From Taenia hydatigena (lineage: Eukaryota > Platyhelminthes > Cestoda > Cyclophyllidea > Taeniidae): DNA of 64,000 bases. The stretch is taken from positions 5,876,270 to 5,940,269 of the forward strand of contig JADWOT020000001.1 in NCBI GenBank assembly GCA_036345935.2, in the 5' to 3' direction. Both the position numbers and the translations under genes were made by a program. The notes beneath the pieces were generated by a model. That model worked only from the letters and a program-made list of their open reading frames with translations, was not told where the DNA came from and searched no databases. Shown here piece by piece: positions 1-13,000 of the stretch (the stretch's first letter is position 1; each line of letters begins with the position of its first letter).

Positions 1-199
1 AGAAAAATTAATGAACACCTCCTTTTACACTGTATGCAAATAAAGGTCGCTTACAGCTAAAGCATTGGAAGGGAACGATTATTGTGCAGTGACATTTTGT
101 TGAAATAAATAAGCAGGAGGCATCCAAGAGCTGTATGTTTGATTGTTAAGGCTTTGTTTGCAGGGAAGCATTGCTTAATGATCATATCAAACTTTTGCC
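1..199. other. Unassigned AT-rich DNA
   Basis: I see no splice-bracketed frame, RNA gene or repeat in this stretch. Confidence 0.5.
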
Positions 200-451
200 T
201 CAAAATACCAAAGTGTTTAGTTTATTTGAAAGGTAATACGCCTTTAAAATACAAGTCTGTTTGAATTTTAATTCAAGGAGCGGTTGTCCTTTGCGCGACG
301 AAGTGGGTGAAGGGATGGATCGCTTGCATCGGGTGGTTGCTCTTCTTGTCGACTGCCTCTTTGCTGACTCATCCGCGTTCATGCGTGCGCCGGTCGACGG
401 GTCAATGCCTTGATAAGACCAACTGCTGGACAATTGCTGCATGCCGGTCCT
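200..451 (-). CDS. Possible CpG-rich coding exon, unrecognised
   Basis: On the minus strand a pyrimidine-rich acceptor (TTCTTGCCCAACTAG) ends just before position 451. An open frame of more than 80 codons follows. Its first part, about 293-451, is rich in CpG compared with the surrounding DNA, as coding exons often are. The peptide is Ser/Thr/Arg-rich and basic, with a segment reading IDPSTGARMNADESAKR. I saw no clear donor before the stop at 200, and no family is recognised. It could be an internal or terminal exon of a gene lying off the left edge, or a chance frame. The call rests only on CpG content and one plausible acceptor. Confidence 0.22.
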   Translation of the reverse strand, partial: RTGMQQLSSSWSYQGIDPSTGARMNADESAKRQSTRRATTRCKRSIPSPTSSRKGQPLLELKFKQTCILKAYYLSNKLNTLVF

Positions 452-459
452 CTAGTTGG

Positions 460-720
460 GCAAGAAATCGAAACCATAAGTCGGGTATTTGACCTTAGAA
501 CCAATCTAAACCCAAATCATGGACGAGAATATCATATCGTTTGATCTTAAGATTGACCCAAGTTGATATTCTAGTCCCCATTATGACATAACTTGACCCC
601 AGAAACCGAATAGGATTAATATCTAGGGCCCCGACATTAAGAAATCGAACTCTAATATCAACCCTTATCGATGTTGATGTCCCCGTTTTTGACGAATTTG
701 ATCAAAAAAATCAACTTAGA
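460..720. repeat. Degenerate internal repeat of about 120-140 bp
   Basis: Similar phrases recur across this stretch: AAGAAATCGAA at about 460 and again at about 639, TTGACC-type words several times, and GATATTCTAGTCCCC matched by GATGTTGATGTCCCC further on. About two strongly decayed units can be made out. It has no coding potential and resembles a mutated satellite fragment. The boundaries are approximate. Confidence 0.25.
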
Positions 721-1113
721 TCGGTATCTAGCATAGATTTGTGTGCTTTGTATAGTAAGAGAATTGAACAGCGTTACTTTTACAATAAATTAGAATACTA
801 ACTTCCTGATTCTTCGTCCATTTTTCTCCTAATTCATCCTTGCTGTTTTGTTTTTCTTAACGTTCTAGGCCACTTTCTCTGCACTTTCAATGCACACCAG
901 ACCTCGGTTGTTGAGATAACTTTCCCAAATAATTTTGCTTTTCAGTTTTTCGTTAAGAGTTACCTTAGTTAGACCACGCTGATGGTAATGATGGTGATGG
1001 AGCCTCTAAATCACGGTTGACAGCGGTGGAAACGGCAGGCATAATTGAATAAGAAGTCGTGAGTGGTTGCCAAATTTGGCGAAGGGAAGGTAGAGGTGAG
1101 TGGTGAGACGGCG
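721..1113. other. Unassigned DNA
   Basis: Non-coding by appearance. Short GATGGT/GTGATGG runs occur around 980-1000. No gene or clear repeat is seen. Confidence 0.4.
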
Positions 1114-1305
1114 TCAGCTTCGTGTGGTGGTAGTCATAGCAAAGGTGTTGAAGCCATCGAATACCTCGACATCAGCGATAGCGGCATAAATGTCAGTGAG
1201 GGTGTCTGCGATGTTTCCGAACACGACGATCGCTGCACGTAAGCCCCTAATTTCGTTGCTTAATTCGGTAGTGATTGCTGCTGCTAGTGGATGCACGGTA
1301 TTCAT
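1114..1305 (-). CDS. Short coding-like frame, unrecognised (63 codons)
   Basis: A minus-strand ATG with a reasonable start context (AAAATGA) opens a 63-codon frame ending in TGA. The peptide is helical-looking, Ala/Ile/Thr-rich, and contains TDIYAAIADVEVFDGFNTF. It resembles the decayed frame at 17639-17923 (minus), which has ADVFAVIAISLVSADRITN in the same relative place after a similar Ala-rich start. That parallel, and CpG richness, are the only grounds for listing it. It has no signal peptide and no recognised domain. It could be a fragment of a small gene family or a repeat-derived frame. Confidence 0.25.
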   Translation of the reverse strand: MNTVHPLAAAITTELSNEIRGLRAAIVVFGNIADTLTDIYAAIADVEVFDGFNTFAMTTTTRS

Positions 1306-4300
1306 TTTGGAGACACGTGGAGTTTGTGTCTATGAGACTGTTGTTAAGTTTCCTTAACTGCGTCACATTGAGTATCTGCTTGCATACTGTGGTTGTACTG
1401 CCTCATCACCTCTTGAGAATGCTGTTTGTTCTGTGTAGTGGCTAAGGCAAGCTAGGATCGATGCATGGAGAGGTGGATGCTGTAAAAACATAGGGCTGAG
1501 TGGTGACTCGATTGTGGTAACTAGTATTCGCCTGCAAGTAATGGTAGCAATAAACGGCAGAGAAATTTTTGGTGAGCTGATTGTGTTGGTGATGGCGGTT
1601 GTCAAGTCTGGACGGGGTGGCATGCAATGGTTTCGCTGTGAAGTGTTGGGGCGATCGGGATGGTAATGCGCTTGAATACAAGGCATACAGGAGCACTTTT
1701 GTCGCAGTTATTTTAGGATTGATCAGCGTTATGAATGAGCATCCTGAGAATTCAAAGGAAATTAGGACATCTTTTTAATTGTGGACAGTACGAAAGGGAC
1801 ATTTTTGCCCTTCAAAGCTGGTTGGTCGGGTTATTGACGTGAGATGCGATCAATGACATTAAAGCACATTGGCGTTGGAGACTTTGGCTTCTGAGTTATG
1901 GTCACTGCGCTGTTTGTGCCGGTTCTAATCTTATCACTAGCTCTTCGGACCACATGTCTGCTTTTATTGCGAAGAGGGTGCGCTGGCGCAGGAGAAATTG
2001 ATATGTTTCTCCACATTTCCTCAAATAGAAGTAGCAGCTAGTTGCAGCTAGCAGCTTTCTTATCTGGTTAGCTTTCGAGCTTCCCATTGCAAACACATTT
2101 CTTATGATGAAGTTTGGCGACTTTCTCTTCTTCCACATACCTTTAGCTGTCATTGTGCAGAGTTAGCCCAACACTGACTCAAGTATACAAATGTCCACCT
2201 GTTTCCATGTGCTCAAAGCTTAATGCACAAGGCATGCAAAAGATGTGGATATAATATGGGCTCTATGTGCATTTTTAATGATGAGAATAAGAAGTGCGCA
2301 TGGTAGTTTGCATAATTTCGGACGGGCTCTACGTCCGTTTTACCGTTTTACAGTAAAGTACTTTGTTTGTGGTATGGTCTGGAGGTGTACACGTGTAGGC
2401 GCAGCCTTGTTGGCGTCGGCGTTGTTAATTTCTTACCTTCCTGCTCTGCCTTCTCTGTCTGATGATCAGCAACTAGCTAGCATTCTATGTTCAATTGCTG
2501 AGTAACCGACGGAGCAGGAGCAGATGTGACAATGAATGGCAACACAGATGCAGCACGAGGGAAGGGTGATGAGTTCCTCACCGTATAAATGGTGCAAGGC
2601 GGTAACAGGGAGGAGTTAGCGGTCGTGTTGAGGTCAGAGTGGAGTGAGTGCGTATTGTTGAGGCGCAATTTGGATCACTTGATGGAATAATAGCTGGGAA
2701 TTGTGACAAGTGCGTAGCACCTAACCGCTGCTCTACCTTAGTCAAGGAAACCGTTTAAATTGTACAAAAACTCTTCAATATGGATATGAAAGTTAACCAT
2801 GAGAAGAGACTTCTTCCTACCACCTTTGAATGGACTGGAGTTACGTGAGTAGGTAGGCACAGCTTTTACATCCTACAATCATAAAGAAGGCTATTCAGTC
2901 GCTAAACTGGTGTTTGTGGTTAGTGTCTACTCTGACTCGACACCTTATCCATCCGCGTCAGCAAAAACATGTGATTTTTAAATCTAGTCTTCAAGGTGTC
3001 AGCCACCTAGAGGTGTTCAACGGGCACACTTTCTTGAGGTTCACCTAAAAGTGCGGAAAAGCGTGTTCCACACCACTAGCAACATTTCACTGGTGGTAAT
3101 GCTCACGATTGCCTATTTGCCACCCACTTTTGTTCGACATCAAATGCGTAATATTTGCTGACATGCTGAGTTGTTTTACTAGAATTGTCAAGTTTAGCAT
3201 TTTATATCGTATCTGTGAGTTGATTAGCGGTTTTCAAAAGGAATGGAACTGCTAGCAGCTTACTGGGCCTCCTGACCCATCACGCTATCCACAATATCGT
3301 GGGACTAACCAAAATCCAGCACTTATGGGTGGCTTCAAATCATATCTGACTGGAAGCGTCTATGGGTAGAAAAGCGAAACACGATTTCGCAATTATTTTA
3401 CTAACACGTGCAGCCATATTTGTGCTCACTATACACAGGTGAGCAAAGCAATGCGTTTAAGCAAGTAAAGTCATTCGAAATCGATCGAATTGCCTATTTA
3501 AATTCGAATAGCTGGCTTGGGCTAACCCTGATCAAGTAGGCTGTGCCATACAACAATGCGATGGCCTCCAACCTGAATGGAAAAATCCACAATATCTGCC
3601 CGTCTGCTAGTACAAGCCCGAGTACGTCCACTTTGGTTACATTTACTCGTGAACACAACTCTGCTGCATTTCTTGACCATTGTTGTTCCTCTAGGGGAAA
3701 CTGCATTAGACAAAGACCATTTGCCTTTAAGCGCAGTTGTAGCGAATTTTTCGAAGGATACTCGTCTTGCCGCAAACAATGCGTAAAACTATCAGACGAG
3801 CAAACTTGAAAATGTCGATGAAAGATTCGCACCAGCATGTCGACCATCTAGCTCTTATTCGGTTATTGAATATGCATAAATCAGAGCCTTCCTCGCCAAG
3901 CATCGCACTTCTCATTAATAGATACAACAAAAATGGAGCTCGTTTTCTTTTTAACTTAGTTGTACGGAAGACAGTCATTCGGTCAAACGCAGACTAGCAG
4001 TACAAGAAGATTATCAGCATATATATTCGTGAGTGAAACACCAATGTCACTTGATTATGCATCAATTTATGGAAAAAAATAGCGGCTGGGACAATGCCTG
4101 CGTTTTGGATTTTCAATGCTGCAAAAATGTGATGTCTACCTCATTTAAGCACTCTGCTAGATGGATGTTGGACACCATGGTTTAGATTTCCTTCTCTTGG
4201 CACGGCGTCTTGTTCGGTTTAATTCGCTTAACGGTTCTATCTCTAATTCACATTTTCAGTCTATTCAGCTAAAAGCGTCTTTGGGTGCAAATATTAAGAA

Positions 4301-6687
4301 CCACACTTCGGCCGCAATAACTGGTGTAATCAAGATAAACTTGGAATTGGTAGCGACGAGTAAGATATGGCGATGCATTGTTCTAAAAATATTCTACTTT
4401 TGTTTGTCATTGCAAATCAAATAATTTAATTGGGTCTGAAAATGATTTAGTTTTTTAAACAGTAATAATTTGCCAGTGCTGAAACTGTGTACTAGTAAAT
4501 CTTGCGTATGGAACCTCAATTGCAGAACCTAGTACTTCGTAAATCATAAAATAACAAGGATATGTTTTTGGCTTGGTCCCCTAAAAATTGGCTTGTAAAT
4601 GTGCAAACAGAACTTTTGTGGGTGTAATTTTGTAGTGCTGAGCACTAGTTTGCTGTTCAAGGTAAGGTATAAAAGTCAGCACCTCTGGTTGCATTTCTGC
4701 CTTACAGTTCCCAATCTCAACATGAGTATCCTCCCATATTTGCCTGTGAGTGGACTGGAATGAAATATTAGGGTTAATGTGGCCCGACAAATAATCAATG
4801 CATAGCCAATCAGTTCGCAATTTGTACACCAGCCTCAACCAGATCAACTCAGCCTGGGTTGTGCTGGTTGGCCAAATTTACTAACACATGTTTAGAGGTA
4901 GTAATGGGGTTCGAAGGTTGGTCAGCTATAGCCAGTTGCTGAATTATAGTAGTGAATCGTAGTCACGAATGTATCATCAAGCTGCAATTATTAATAGGTG
5001 GCGTAAAATTTACCCTTCTGAAGAATCGTGAATTGATTGTGTCCATATCTGCAACATAGAAGCACAGAATTCGCGACAGCATAGCAATGTACATTTGGCT
5101 CTACATGCACATGGTAGCCAGGTAAAGAAATTTAATGTATTGTCATGACCAAAGTGAATGCAACAGCACTTTAAAGTCTGGTCATTATACTAGATTTTCG
5201 TCCCTAATATCCACAAATGCCTACCTTTGGGGTTTGCTTCTGCGTCATTCAAAGTGTTTCGTCATTTGAAGCTGAAGGCAATTATAGACTTCAGTAATGC
5301 CATTGCTGCTTGGTATGCCCCACATTGCGGTTCATGCAAGATGCTCATAGCATCAGGTTTAGTGGTGAAGGTCACGCTATTTTTCTTGCATTTATGAGCA
5401 ATATTTCTGCCCGACTGTTTCGCCTACACTAGTCAATAACCCCATTTTTAATGCCATAAATTTGCGATTCCCATGTAGGTTGTGAAATCATTAAATTAAA
5501 AGCCACCGCAGCACCGATTTAAGAGTAGAACTAATAAGGTTTAATAATTGAACAGTTATAGAAAATAATTTCAACTAATTTGCTGGATTATCCACGGCAG
5601 GGAGATGCAGATTCACCAGTTTGCACTGCGGAGCCATTTCAAATCATTCTATCGAGGAAAACTAATCTACCCTTAGAATGCCGTCCCTACCACCAGAGAA
5701 CGGCTCACGTGCTTTACTTGGGCTACAGCTTTAATCGATCACAGGCAGTGCAGAATCGGCACCGATTCTTCTGCCACTCTCGTTTACCTTACATTTCAAT
5801 TAGTTTTGGCTTCAGTGAGATTGATCGATACTTTCTAAAAGGCAGGGGACTATGCAGCGATTAGGTATTGGGGTCAACTTTGTGCTGAATGTCAATCATT
5901 GATGCATACGTGCACGTGCTCCATCATGAGGACTCCAAACCTTTTCCAATCGCACGATCTTTGCTACTGGAGGTCATCTTCACCACTTGCTAATTGAAAA
6001 CTCCTGATCTTAAGTTTTATCGAAATAGGTGTCGTGAGAATGGAACGATGCTCAGGAATGTTGATAAAGTGATTGCTTTGCGAGCCTCTGATGATTTCAC
6101 CCACCAACCTTAATGACGCCTGTACCACTCATTAACACCAAGCCTACCAATTGTCTTATGATTTGTCGAATTATATCACTCAACTTAACCAAGCCGATTA
6201 GCAGCGCTTGAATGAAAGTACTGACACAAGTTTACCATCAATAGTAGGAACAAAGCGTTTGATCTATAAACACGTTACGGCATCAAACATTAGGAACACT
6301 GATAGTGCTTAATGAAAATTAGGTACTGATAATTGAGTTGGGACCATTTTAAACCCTGTTTATCAGGCGGCTTTGCGACTATGACTTTTCAACAACTCAC
6401 ATGCTTTGCCTAGTGCGGAGCGTCAGGCAATCTCGAGTGGTAATGAGTCAATGTTTTTTTATTATTATAACAAAAATTAAATTTTGATTGCTAGAAAATT
6501 TGGTAATTAGGTCATGCGCCTCTGGCATTGATATATTTTGTATAAAATAAGCGGTTATTTAGCAGTCAAGTCGTTTTTTTGCACTTTTACTCAACAACTT
6601 GTTTACTTGAGTCTCTGCAGCTTATGCTTTTGCTGTCAGCATGAAATATCGACCATGTGGTCATTCACACTTTACTGTCCTAGTTTT
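1306..6687. other. Unassigned DNA, no convincing gene
   Basis: Several frames of 60-117 codons occur, the longest on the minus strand at 3494-3847, where open frames overlap on both strands. None is bracketed by a convincing acceptor and donor or shows a recognised domain. A CpG-rich patch lies at about 3540-3850. A 94-codon plus-strand frame at 5580-5864 is likewise unrecognised. No RNA gene or clear repeat was seen. Confidence 0.4.
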
Positions 6688-7048
6688 TTTTTTGGACTTG
6701 ATGCGCAGAATCCAGTCCACCCATTTGATAACCCGTCGGACTCTTAGCCATCCAAATCCATCAAATCAATGCAGGTAAATGAGTGTAGAATGCTTGCCTT
6801 TGTAAATTGGTGCCCAAATCTCCGCCTTGAAAATATAATCCTAATAGACATCCTTTCGTTTCTTCCAGCTCTTCAAATCGATGCGTCACGCAGCGTATGC
6901 AAAAGGTTTAAATTTGATGACTTTTGGTGCCGATTATAAGCCGATCAGGGTCATTAACAATTCCAGCACGGCTATCAAGAAGAATTAGGCAGTTGGTCAT
7001 GGCGCTAGTGCCTGATCTGTCCTACGTCTAGGTGAGAAATAGAACCTG
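6688..7048 (+). pseudogene. Duplicated two-exon gene fragment, copy 1
   Basis: This segment matches 35750-36090 at roughly 85-90% identity by eye. It reads as two exons around an intron. Exon 1 ends at 6774 (IKSMQ) with donor GTAAAT. The intron, 6775-6868, is 94 nt and ends in the strong acceptor TTTCGTTTCTTCCAG. Exon 2, 6869-6988, encodes LFKSMRHAAYAKGLNLM and runs to a TAG shared with the other copy. Exon 1 carries an in-frame TAG just after a peptide reading FGLDAQNPVHPFDNP, so this copy is broken. The other copy reads through there but has its own stop nearby, so the ancestor was probably intact. The retained intron means DNA-level duplication, not retroposition. The parent protein is not recognised. 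Confidence 0.6.
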
Positions 7049-8241
7049 TGGCAGCTGTTATTTCTCGCCTCATACAAGTAAAATAGACCCGGCAAAGAAA
7101 GAAAGCCGAGTTAAGACAAACATACAGAGACTCCTCATATTCTGCCCTTATAGGATAGATCAGAATAGAAATGAAGCACCTTATTCCATTTACAAATTAC
7201 TCAATAGTTCTCGTACCAAACTGCAAGAAATATGGTTTGGCTGATGATAGGAGAGCCTAGGTTGAAACAAATAATTGATAGGGCACGAACGCGCAACCCA
7301 AACAATCGGGTACCTCTGAGATCAGGATCGATCCGAACAGAAAGTCAGATGTATGTTTTGATCTGTAAATTCTTTAGTGAGGATATAGAGCAGGACTCTT
7401 GCCTCTCTTTTGATCTAAATTCGACTAGAAATGAAACTTAGCATCCTGCCTCCTTCTGTAATTCCCTGCGACATTCCTAATTTTATAATCTTACGATATA
7501 TCTGCTGTCGAAGCGTAATGATCATATTTCGGCAAGAAGATCAGGACCAGAGAGGGTACAGATCTCCGGTTGTTTAAATCCATATTGGTCAGAATCAGGG
7601 ATTAGCAGCTCCTTTTTGTCCGAATGCGATAGCGACTGTTTTTTAAATCGGCCAATGCAGGGGTGTCCGGCATACAGAGTCTCCATTGTGATAGAAAAAG
7701 CTGGGAGACTACGGGTCTAGAGATGCGCCCTTTTGTCTGTTGCATTCGAGAATTGCTCTGAATTAATATTCGACAGCTTATTTTCTTCTAGAAATCCTCG
7801 CAGCATTTCTCGTTATAAAATCTGACACTGTGGGTGCGAGCAAAGTATGAATTATCGAAACCAGCAAGGAAGACCAAGTATGGTTATAAAGCAAATTATA
7901 AAATTAGGAGATGGTTCGAACATTCAGAGCAAAGCTGAAGTTGTTTGGTTTTAGGCGGTAGCGATGTGAATATGTGAGAAGATGGAGTAAAGAAAGTACA
8001 GTCGGATAGGGTAAACCAAGCAGTGCATTTTTTATGAAAAGAATAGATTACTTGAAGGATTGGAACATATATCATGCTTCTAAAAGTTATCGCCCATTCT
8101 TATCATTGGCGTTGGCTAAATATTTTACTTTTCCATGCCTTCTTTTAATCTTCTTCCCTCATGATCACGATCCGTCAGTGTATCAAATCATTTTTGTGCG
8201 CCATTTCAATATTATAACATCCAGTATCCAGTGAGAGCCAT
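7049..8241. other. Unassigned DNA with faint internal similarity
   Basis: No gene model. Phrases around 7125-7180 and 7385-7445 resemble each other (GACTC-rich start, then AGAAATGAA), suggesting a very old duplication with a period near 260 bp. This is too weak to call as a repeat. Confidence 0.3.
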
Positions 8242-10029
8242 ATGGAAGGAATAAACTGTTTGGCTTCTTCCAGTGTGCCCTTCATAAAAAAGCCGATTTT
8301 TTTCATTAAGCCGAATCCTTCATATTTTACTAAGCCACATGACTACATGAGTGGGCAAGTGAAACAGTCTAGGATTGGTTGCAAGAGAGTAGGAAAGAAA
8401 GAGCGCTGCACCGCAGCACCACATCTACGACTGCTTACCTTTTAGTCGCTTCCCTGCCTCTAGTACCTGAAAGTTCATGAAGATACGCGTGGATTGCAAT
8501 TGCCATTCGTAATGCAAAATAACAGTTCGTCCAGGCATAGAATTAGGAATGCAGAAGAGGAGAGTTATCTACTAACTTAGTAGCAGTCTTTAAAGGTAAA
8601 ATCGCTGGTTTTTTTTACTCGCTACTCTATCCCTTATTATTCATGTCCCACAGCGGAAGCGCTGTAGCACGGTACGCAAGTCTCGGCTTGACTAAATCTG
8701 ACTAGATTGAACTGAGTCTGCGTTGATTAGATTGGCAACCTAGGCCAAATTATAACAGGCTTGGGTAACGCGCCTTATACGTTACCATTTAAGACAGTCT
8801 CAACACTAATTTAGCATGCTTAATCAGCTCGTCACAACTTTGTGCAATGTGAATTAAGGCCTTCTCTTCCATTCGCACAGACATTATTGAATCAAGGTGA
8901 GCACATAAGAAGTAGGTCTAAGGATGTCTTCGAAATGGGTGGAGAAAAGCTCTTCTGTCCACTTCTCCTTTCTCAAGTCCACTTTGACGAATCTTCGGTA
9001 AGTGCCTCCTTTGTCTCCCACTACGCTTGGTATGCTCTCAAAAATTGCGTCTTGCATTACGCTCCACTGTTTGTGCTCCATGTATTCAACTCAACGGGAA
9101 AAAAAGGAGTGAGCACTCCGTGCATAACATTACCTTGCCATTATTTTTCCTCCTTATAGACACCGGAAAGTTTTGTTCTTCTGACCCTCAAACTTAGTCA
9201 ATCCTTCTTGCCTTCTCTTTCCACCTCATCGTCTGCCAACGCCCTCCTTGCAAATCTCCTTCATCTCCCACTAGTATCAAGGGATTCACCTGCCGCTGGC
9301 TTTGTGGATGAATGGTCGTATGGCTATGTCTTGCACATTGCTGATCTTGAATGTGTTAGCTGGGTTGTTTGCTCGTTCGATTTTTCTAGGCCTTTTTACC
9401 GTTACTGGTGGGTTTTGTGCCAATCTTTTCCATTTTGTACTGTTTTCCGCACATAATTTAACGAGATGTTTTTAACGACATTTGATTTTGTGCTTTATCA
9501 ATTTAATTAACTGACCATGAAATAGTTTTTGCTGTTGGATTTGATGCCTTTGCCTCTCTTATCAACCTTACTTATATGCCTTTCTGGTGGGCACTTTATT
9601 TATTTATCCATATTCTTGCGTCCGCATATTTATCGTCTTTATTTGCCTTGGCCGTGCCTTTACTTTACTAGTTCTAATCTCCACTTCATTTTCTCCCTAT
9701 CTTTCTCCCTTAAGGTGCTCAGTGATGCTGCATGACCGGTCAGATGACCGGAGAACCTCTCGTCTTGCATGTTGCTTTCTAGGGTATCCTCTTCGATTTG
9801 CTCGCATATTTTGTGTGCATGGTAGGTGATGATCATGAGTGACTTGCGTCCATTGTTAGAACGTCACTTTTAGCTTGTACAGTGAGCCTTTTACGGTAAA
9901 CTCTTTAAGCTTTCCCACTGAAAAACCACCGTTTTTGGTTTCTTTGGCAGGTTAACCAAGGAAAGTAAGGCAGTTATTCTCGTGACTGCACGATACACGA
10001 ATTCTACTGCTACAACTTTCAAAGGATAG
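8242..10029 (+). CDS. Candidate spliced gene, about 200 aa, unrecognised
   Basis: The best-supported unknown gene in the window. The core exons are 8881-8997 (39 codons, acceptor TTCTCTTCCATTCGCACAG, donor GTAAGTG), 9160-9407 (acceptor TTATTTTTCCTCCTTATAG, donor GTGGGT, ending two bases into a codon) and 9951-10029 (acceptor GTTTTTGGTTTCTTTGGCAG, running to TAG at 10027-10029). All joins keep frame. A consistent but weaker 5' end is ATG at 8242 with exon 8242-8388 and an 18-nt micro-exon at 8654-8671, also in phase. The peptide includes GEHIRSRSKDVFEMGGEKLF and a Ser/Leu-rich stretch followed by GFVDEWSYGYVLHIADLECV. No domain, signal peptide or clear membrane segment is recognised. A cassette exon at 9715-9821, with good splice sites, also joins in phase to exon 9160-9407 but then leads to an early stop. 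The exon chain is inferred from sequence alone. Confidence 0.42.
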
Positions 10030-13000
10030 GTATTAGACCTTGGATGGTAAGTCCCTTTGTAGAATGTGTAATGCTTCTCAGATTCAAACTAAGACTTTCC
10101 GGTGACATTGGCAAAGTAGTCAGGGAATTCTGAGGAACGCTGAACAATGCAAGCTCGTCATTTGGTTGTCACTGCCACTCACTTTGGAATGATTATCATT
10201 AGATTTTTCTGCGTTGTCTTTCACGCAAAGAATTTAAGGCCGCTGTGGTGTGGCATAACCGCATTCTGTCCTTTCGCGTTACATTTTTAAGGTAGCTAGA
10301 CACAGCTTAATAGTAGATGGTTTAACGCCATCACTTCCATGTGGAAATCAAAAATTGCAATGCTCACATTTAGATCACTTTCAGAGATCATTGAGAGGGA
10401 GCGGGAGTCTTCCATTTTGTCTCTTAAGGTAGCGAGGCCATTTGGCTGACAAGGCAGGCCATTGCTTCTGGTTGAGCCGGACTGCAAAGTAGGCTAGCTA
10501 ACGTAAATTAGGTCAGCGTTTTCCTTGGAACGAGGGCGACGCTGCGCATTAAGCTGTTAGAGCATCGGAACTCGGGAGGAGAAGTGACATTCATTTAACT
10601 CCTTTCCATGTGCATTTCCTGTCCGTAAAATCAGCATACGTGAGTAGACGGACGCTAGACAGAGGAGGACTTGGCTTAGACAGATAGATAGAGAAAAGTA
10701 AAAGCAGAGCGGCGGAATGGTTGGCTAGGCAGGGACGTTGACATTACGTAGAAATCCCTGACCTTGTTCCACCTTCTAGGCTATGCTACGCTGGTTCGTT
10801 TTAGCACATGCTTGGATGATATTGATGTAAGGCCTAAGACTGCATCGGCTCGCACTACATTAAATAGAGCAGCTTAAGACTGCATTACTATGTTACATTA
10901 AGTAGTGGTGGTCGAGTCAACAGTGACTTTAGTAGCAATAGTAAATTCTATATTACTGATGGCTTTGATGGCACCATCTGATGTTTTGCAGAATGCAGCT
11001 GTGCGGGCTGCTTCTGCATGTTCATGTACAACGTGTTCATGATTATGATTCACCAGTACTAACAAAGGACCATAAAATGCTTAGATTGGCAATCGTCTAT
11101 TGTTTCATCAATCAATTGGTCCTTTGTATTCCGGCTGTTCGTCAGCCGACTGTAGGCAGATGTTCATTACAAAGCAGTAAGCAGAACGGATTAGAGTGGA
11201 TCGGATTGGTTTTTCATTAGCATTGTTCAGCATTGTTTTTGGTTTTGACGAGAATTGGAATAAAGGACAAAAACTTATTAGAGCTACAGCTGTAGCACTT
11301 AGGACAGGCAGATCAGAGGCTAAAGCATTATATCTTGGTCAAAAGCGCCTATTCTCTGGGCGGAGTAATAAGTTCGTGATTTCGAAGCGAGAAGTTACAA
11401 TTTTCACCGGAGGCGAAAAGGGCACATTGGGTCTGGCTAATAATGTTAGAGGTAGTAGTAATATGGTGAACTCTGTATTGGCGAGTACGAACGCCATATG
11501 GGCCATGACAACATTATTGGCGATGAGTGACGCGGTCTAATAACATGTTTGGCTCGGTCGTCGTTGCTATTTTTCGCAGTCAGGAAGTGAGGTATTGTTG
11601 ACCACATCTGGAGTCCATGTCACTAGTTGTGACGATTGTAGTGAACTTTAATGAATATTAAGACACGGCTTTGAATTATTTTCCAGCGAATGTGAGCTCG
11701 CACTAAATAGCAGTCTTCAGGCTGGTTTTGGTGCCCTTGAATGTGATGATAACACCAAAATTGCAGTTAGCGCAAAACCCTTGAGATAGCCCCTACTTTT
11801 ATAACTTACTGGCGGTTATGAAGATGTTGAGTGTAATTTGTGCCTGACACACAACAGGCGATTATATATCCCGTCTTGAAAATGCTAATCTGTGCATTGG
11901 CAACATGACTGAGTGAAGGAGTGCATTTATAAGGAAGCAGCTAATTTCAACCGTATAGAAATAGCCTACAATGAACTTTGCCTTAAAAAGATAAAGGCGG
12001 CGGCCACTTCCTGGTCTTGTCAGAGATGAGCCCACATAATACTCTGCTCTGACTCACCTAAAGTCCCCCTGACCTTAGAAAACACGCAGCCTATTAAACC
12101 CCGCAATCACTTATGTTAAACAACGTGATGCAATGCAGCCTTATAAGGCAAAGTCACAGCTGATCAGACCGGACCTAGTCCCAATCCAATTATGTTACGG
12201 AACATCAAAATAGATCTCTAGCTTTAGACGTTTAGTGCCAAAGATTTAAAGCTAAGGCCGTAACCCCAGGCGTCAAGATCGGCCTCATTGTAAGCAAAGG
12301 TATTATCCATTAACACAATCAGCGCCGGAGTCTAAGGTTTTCGCTTAAAACAAAGTCGGTATGCACAGGAAAGAAGTGTCACGTAAAACAACATATAGCA
12401 CTTTTTGAAAATGATCTTAGTGATCCCAAGATCAGCAATGAAACCGAACATCTCCGTCGTTTCCATGTGCCAAAAAATTGATGTAAGATTGACAGGCATG
12501 GGGGTAAAGGGCAGGGAATGCAAGTTAAAGAAATCGATGTCAGTTTTTTTAGACTCAGTCGAGTGCCCAAGTGCATATGTTTCTATTATAATAAGGAGGT
12601 TCGATAATGCGAAAGATGTGCTTACTGGAGGTCACCAGGAGTGAGGCCTCCGAAGAAGCTGCACTCCACCGACTTACATCCATGCAAATCGAAAACCATG
12701 ATAGACGCGGTAAACTAGGCACTGACTGAAACTGTTTTTCACTAAACATTATGTTCCCATTAGGTTCAGGCGATGACGCCAAGAAAAAAACATTTTAACT
12801 CCTTCTTCAATTACTACAGAATTACTCCTTTAAGCCGAGTATCATGCTTGTGCGAATAAGAATCCCTTCATGATATATGGCTCACCTCCATGAAGGCTGA
12901 TCATGCAGTTTAACGAGATCATGCGCTCTACCTTCATTATTTATTGTTTCGGACATTTTGGACTCCTTTATTCCCCACCTAGTTATTTGTGATGCCATAA

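Noticed and set aside
3494..3847. 117-codon minus-strand frame in a CpG-rich patch
   Set aside because: Overlapping frames of 69-88 codons on the other strand show a general lack of stops here; no splice or domain support.
11196..11540. 114-codon plus-strand frame with an acceptor-like site inside
   Set aside because: Starts with GTG, no donor or domain, and its length is within chance expectation.
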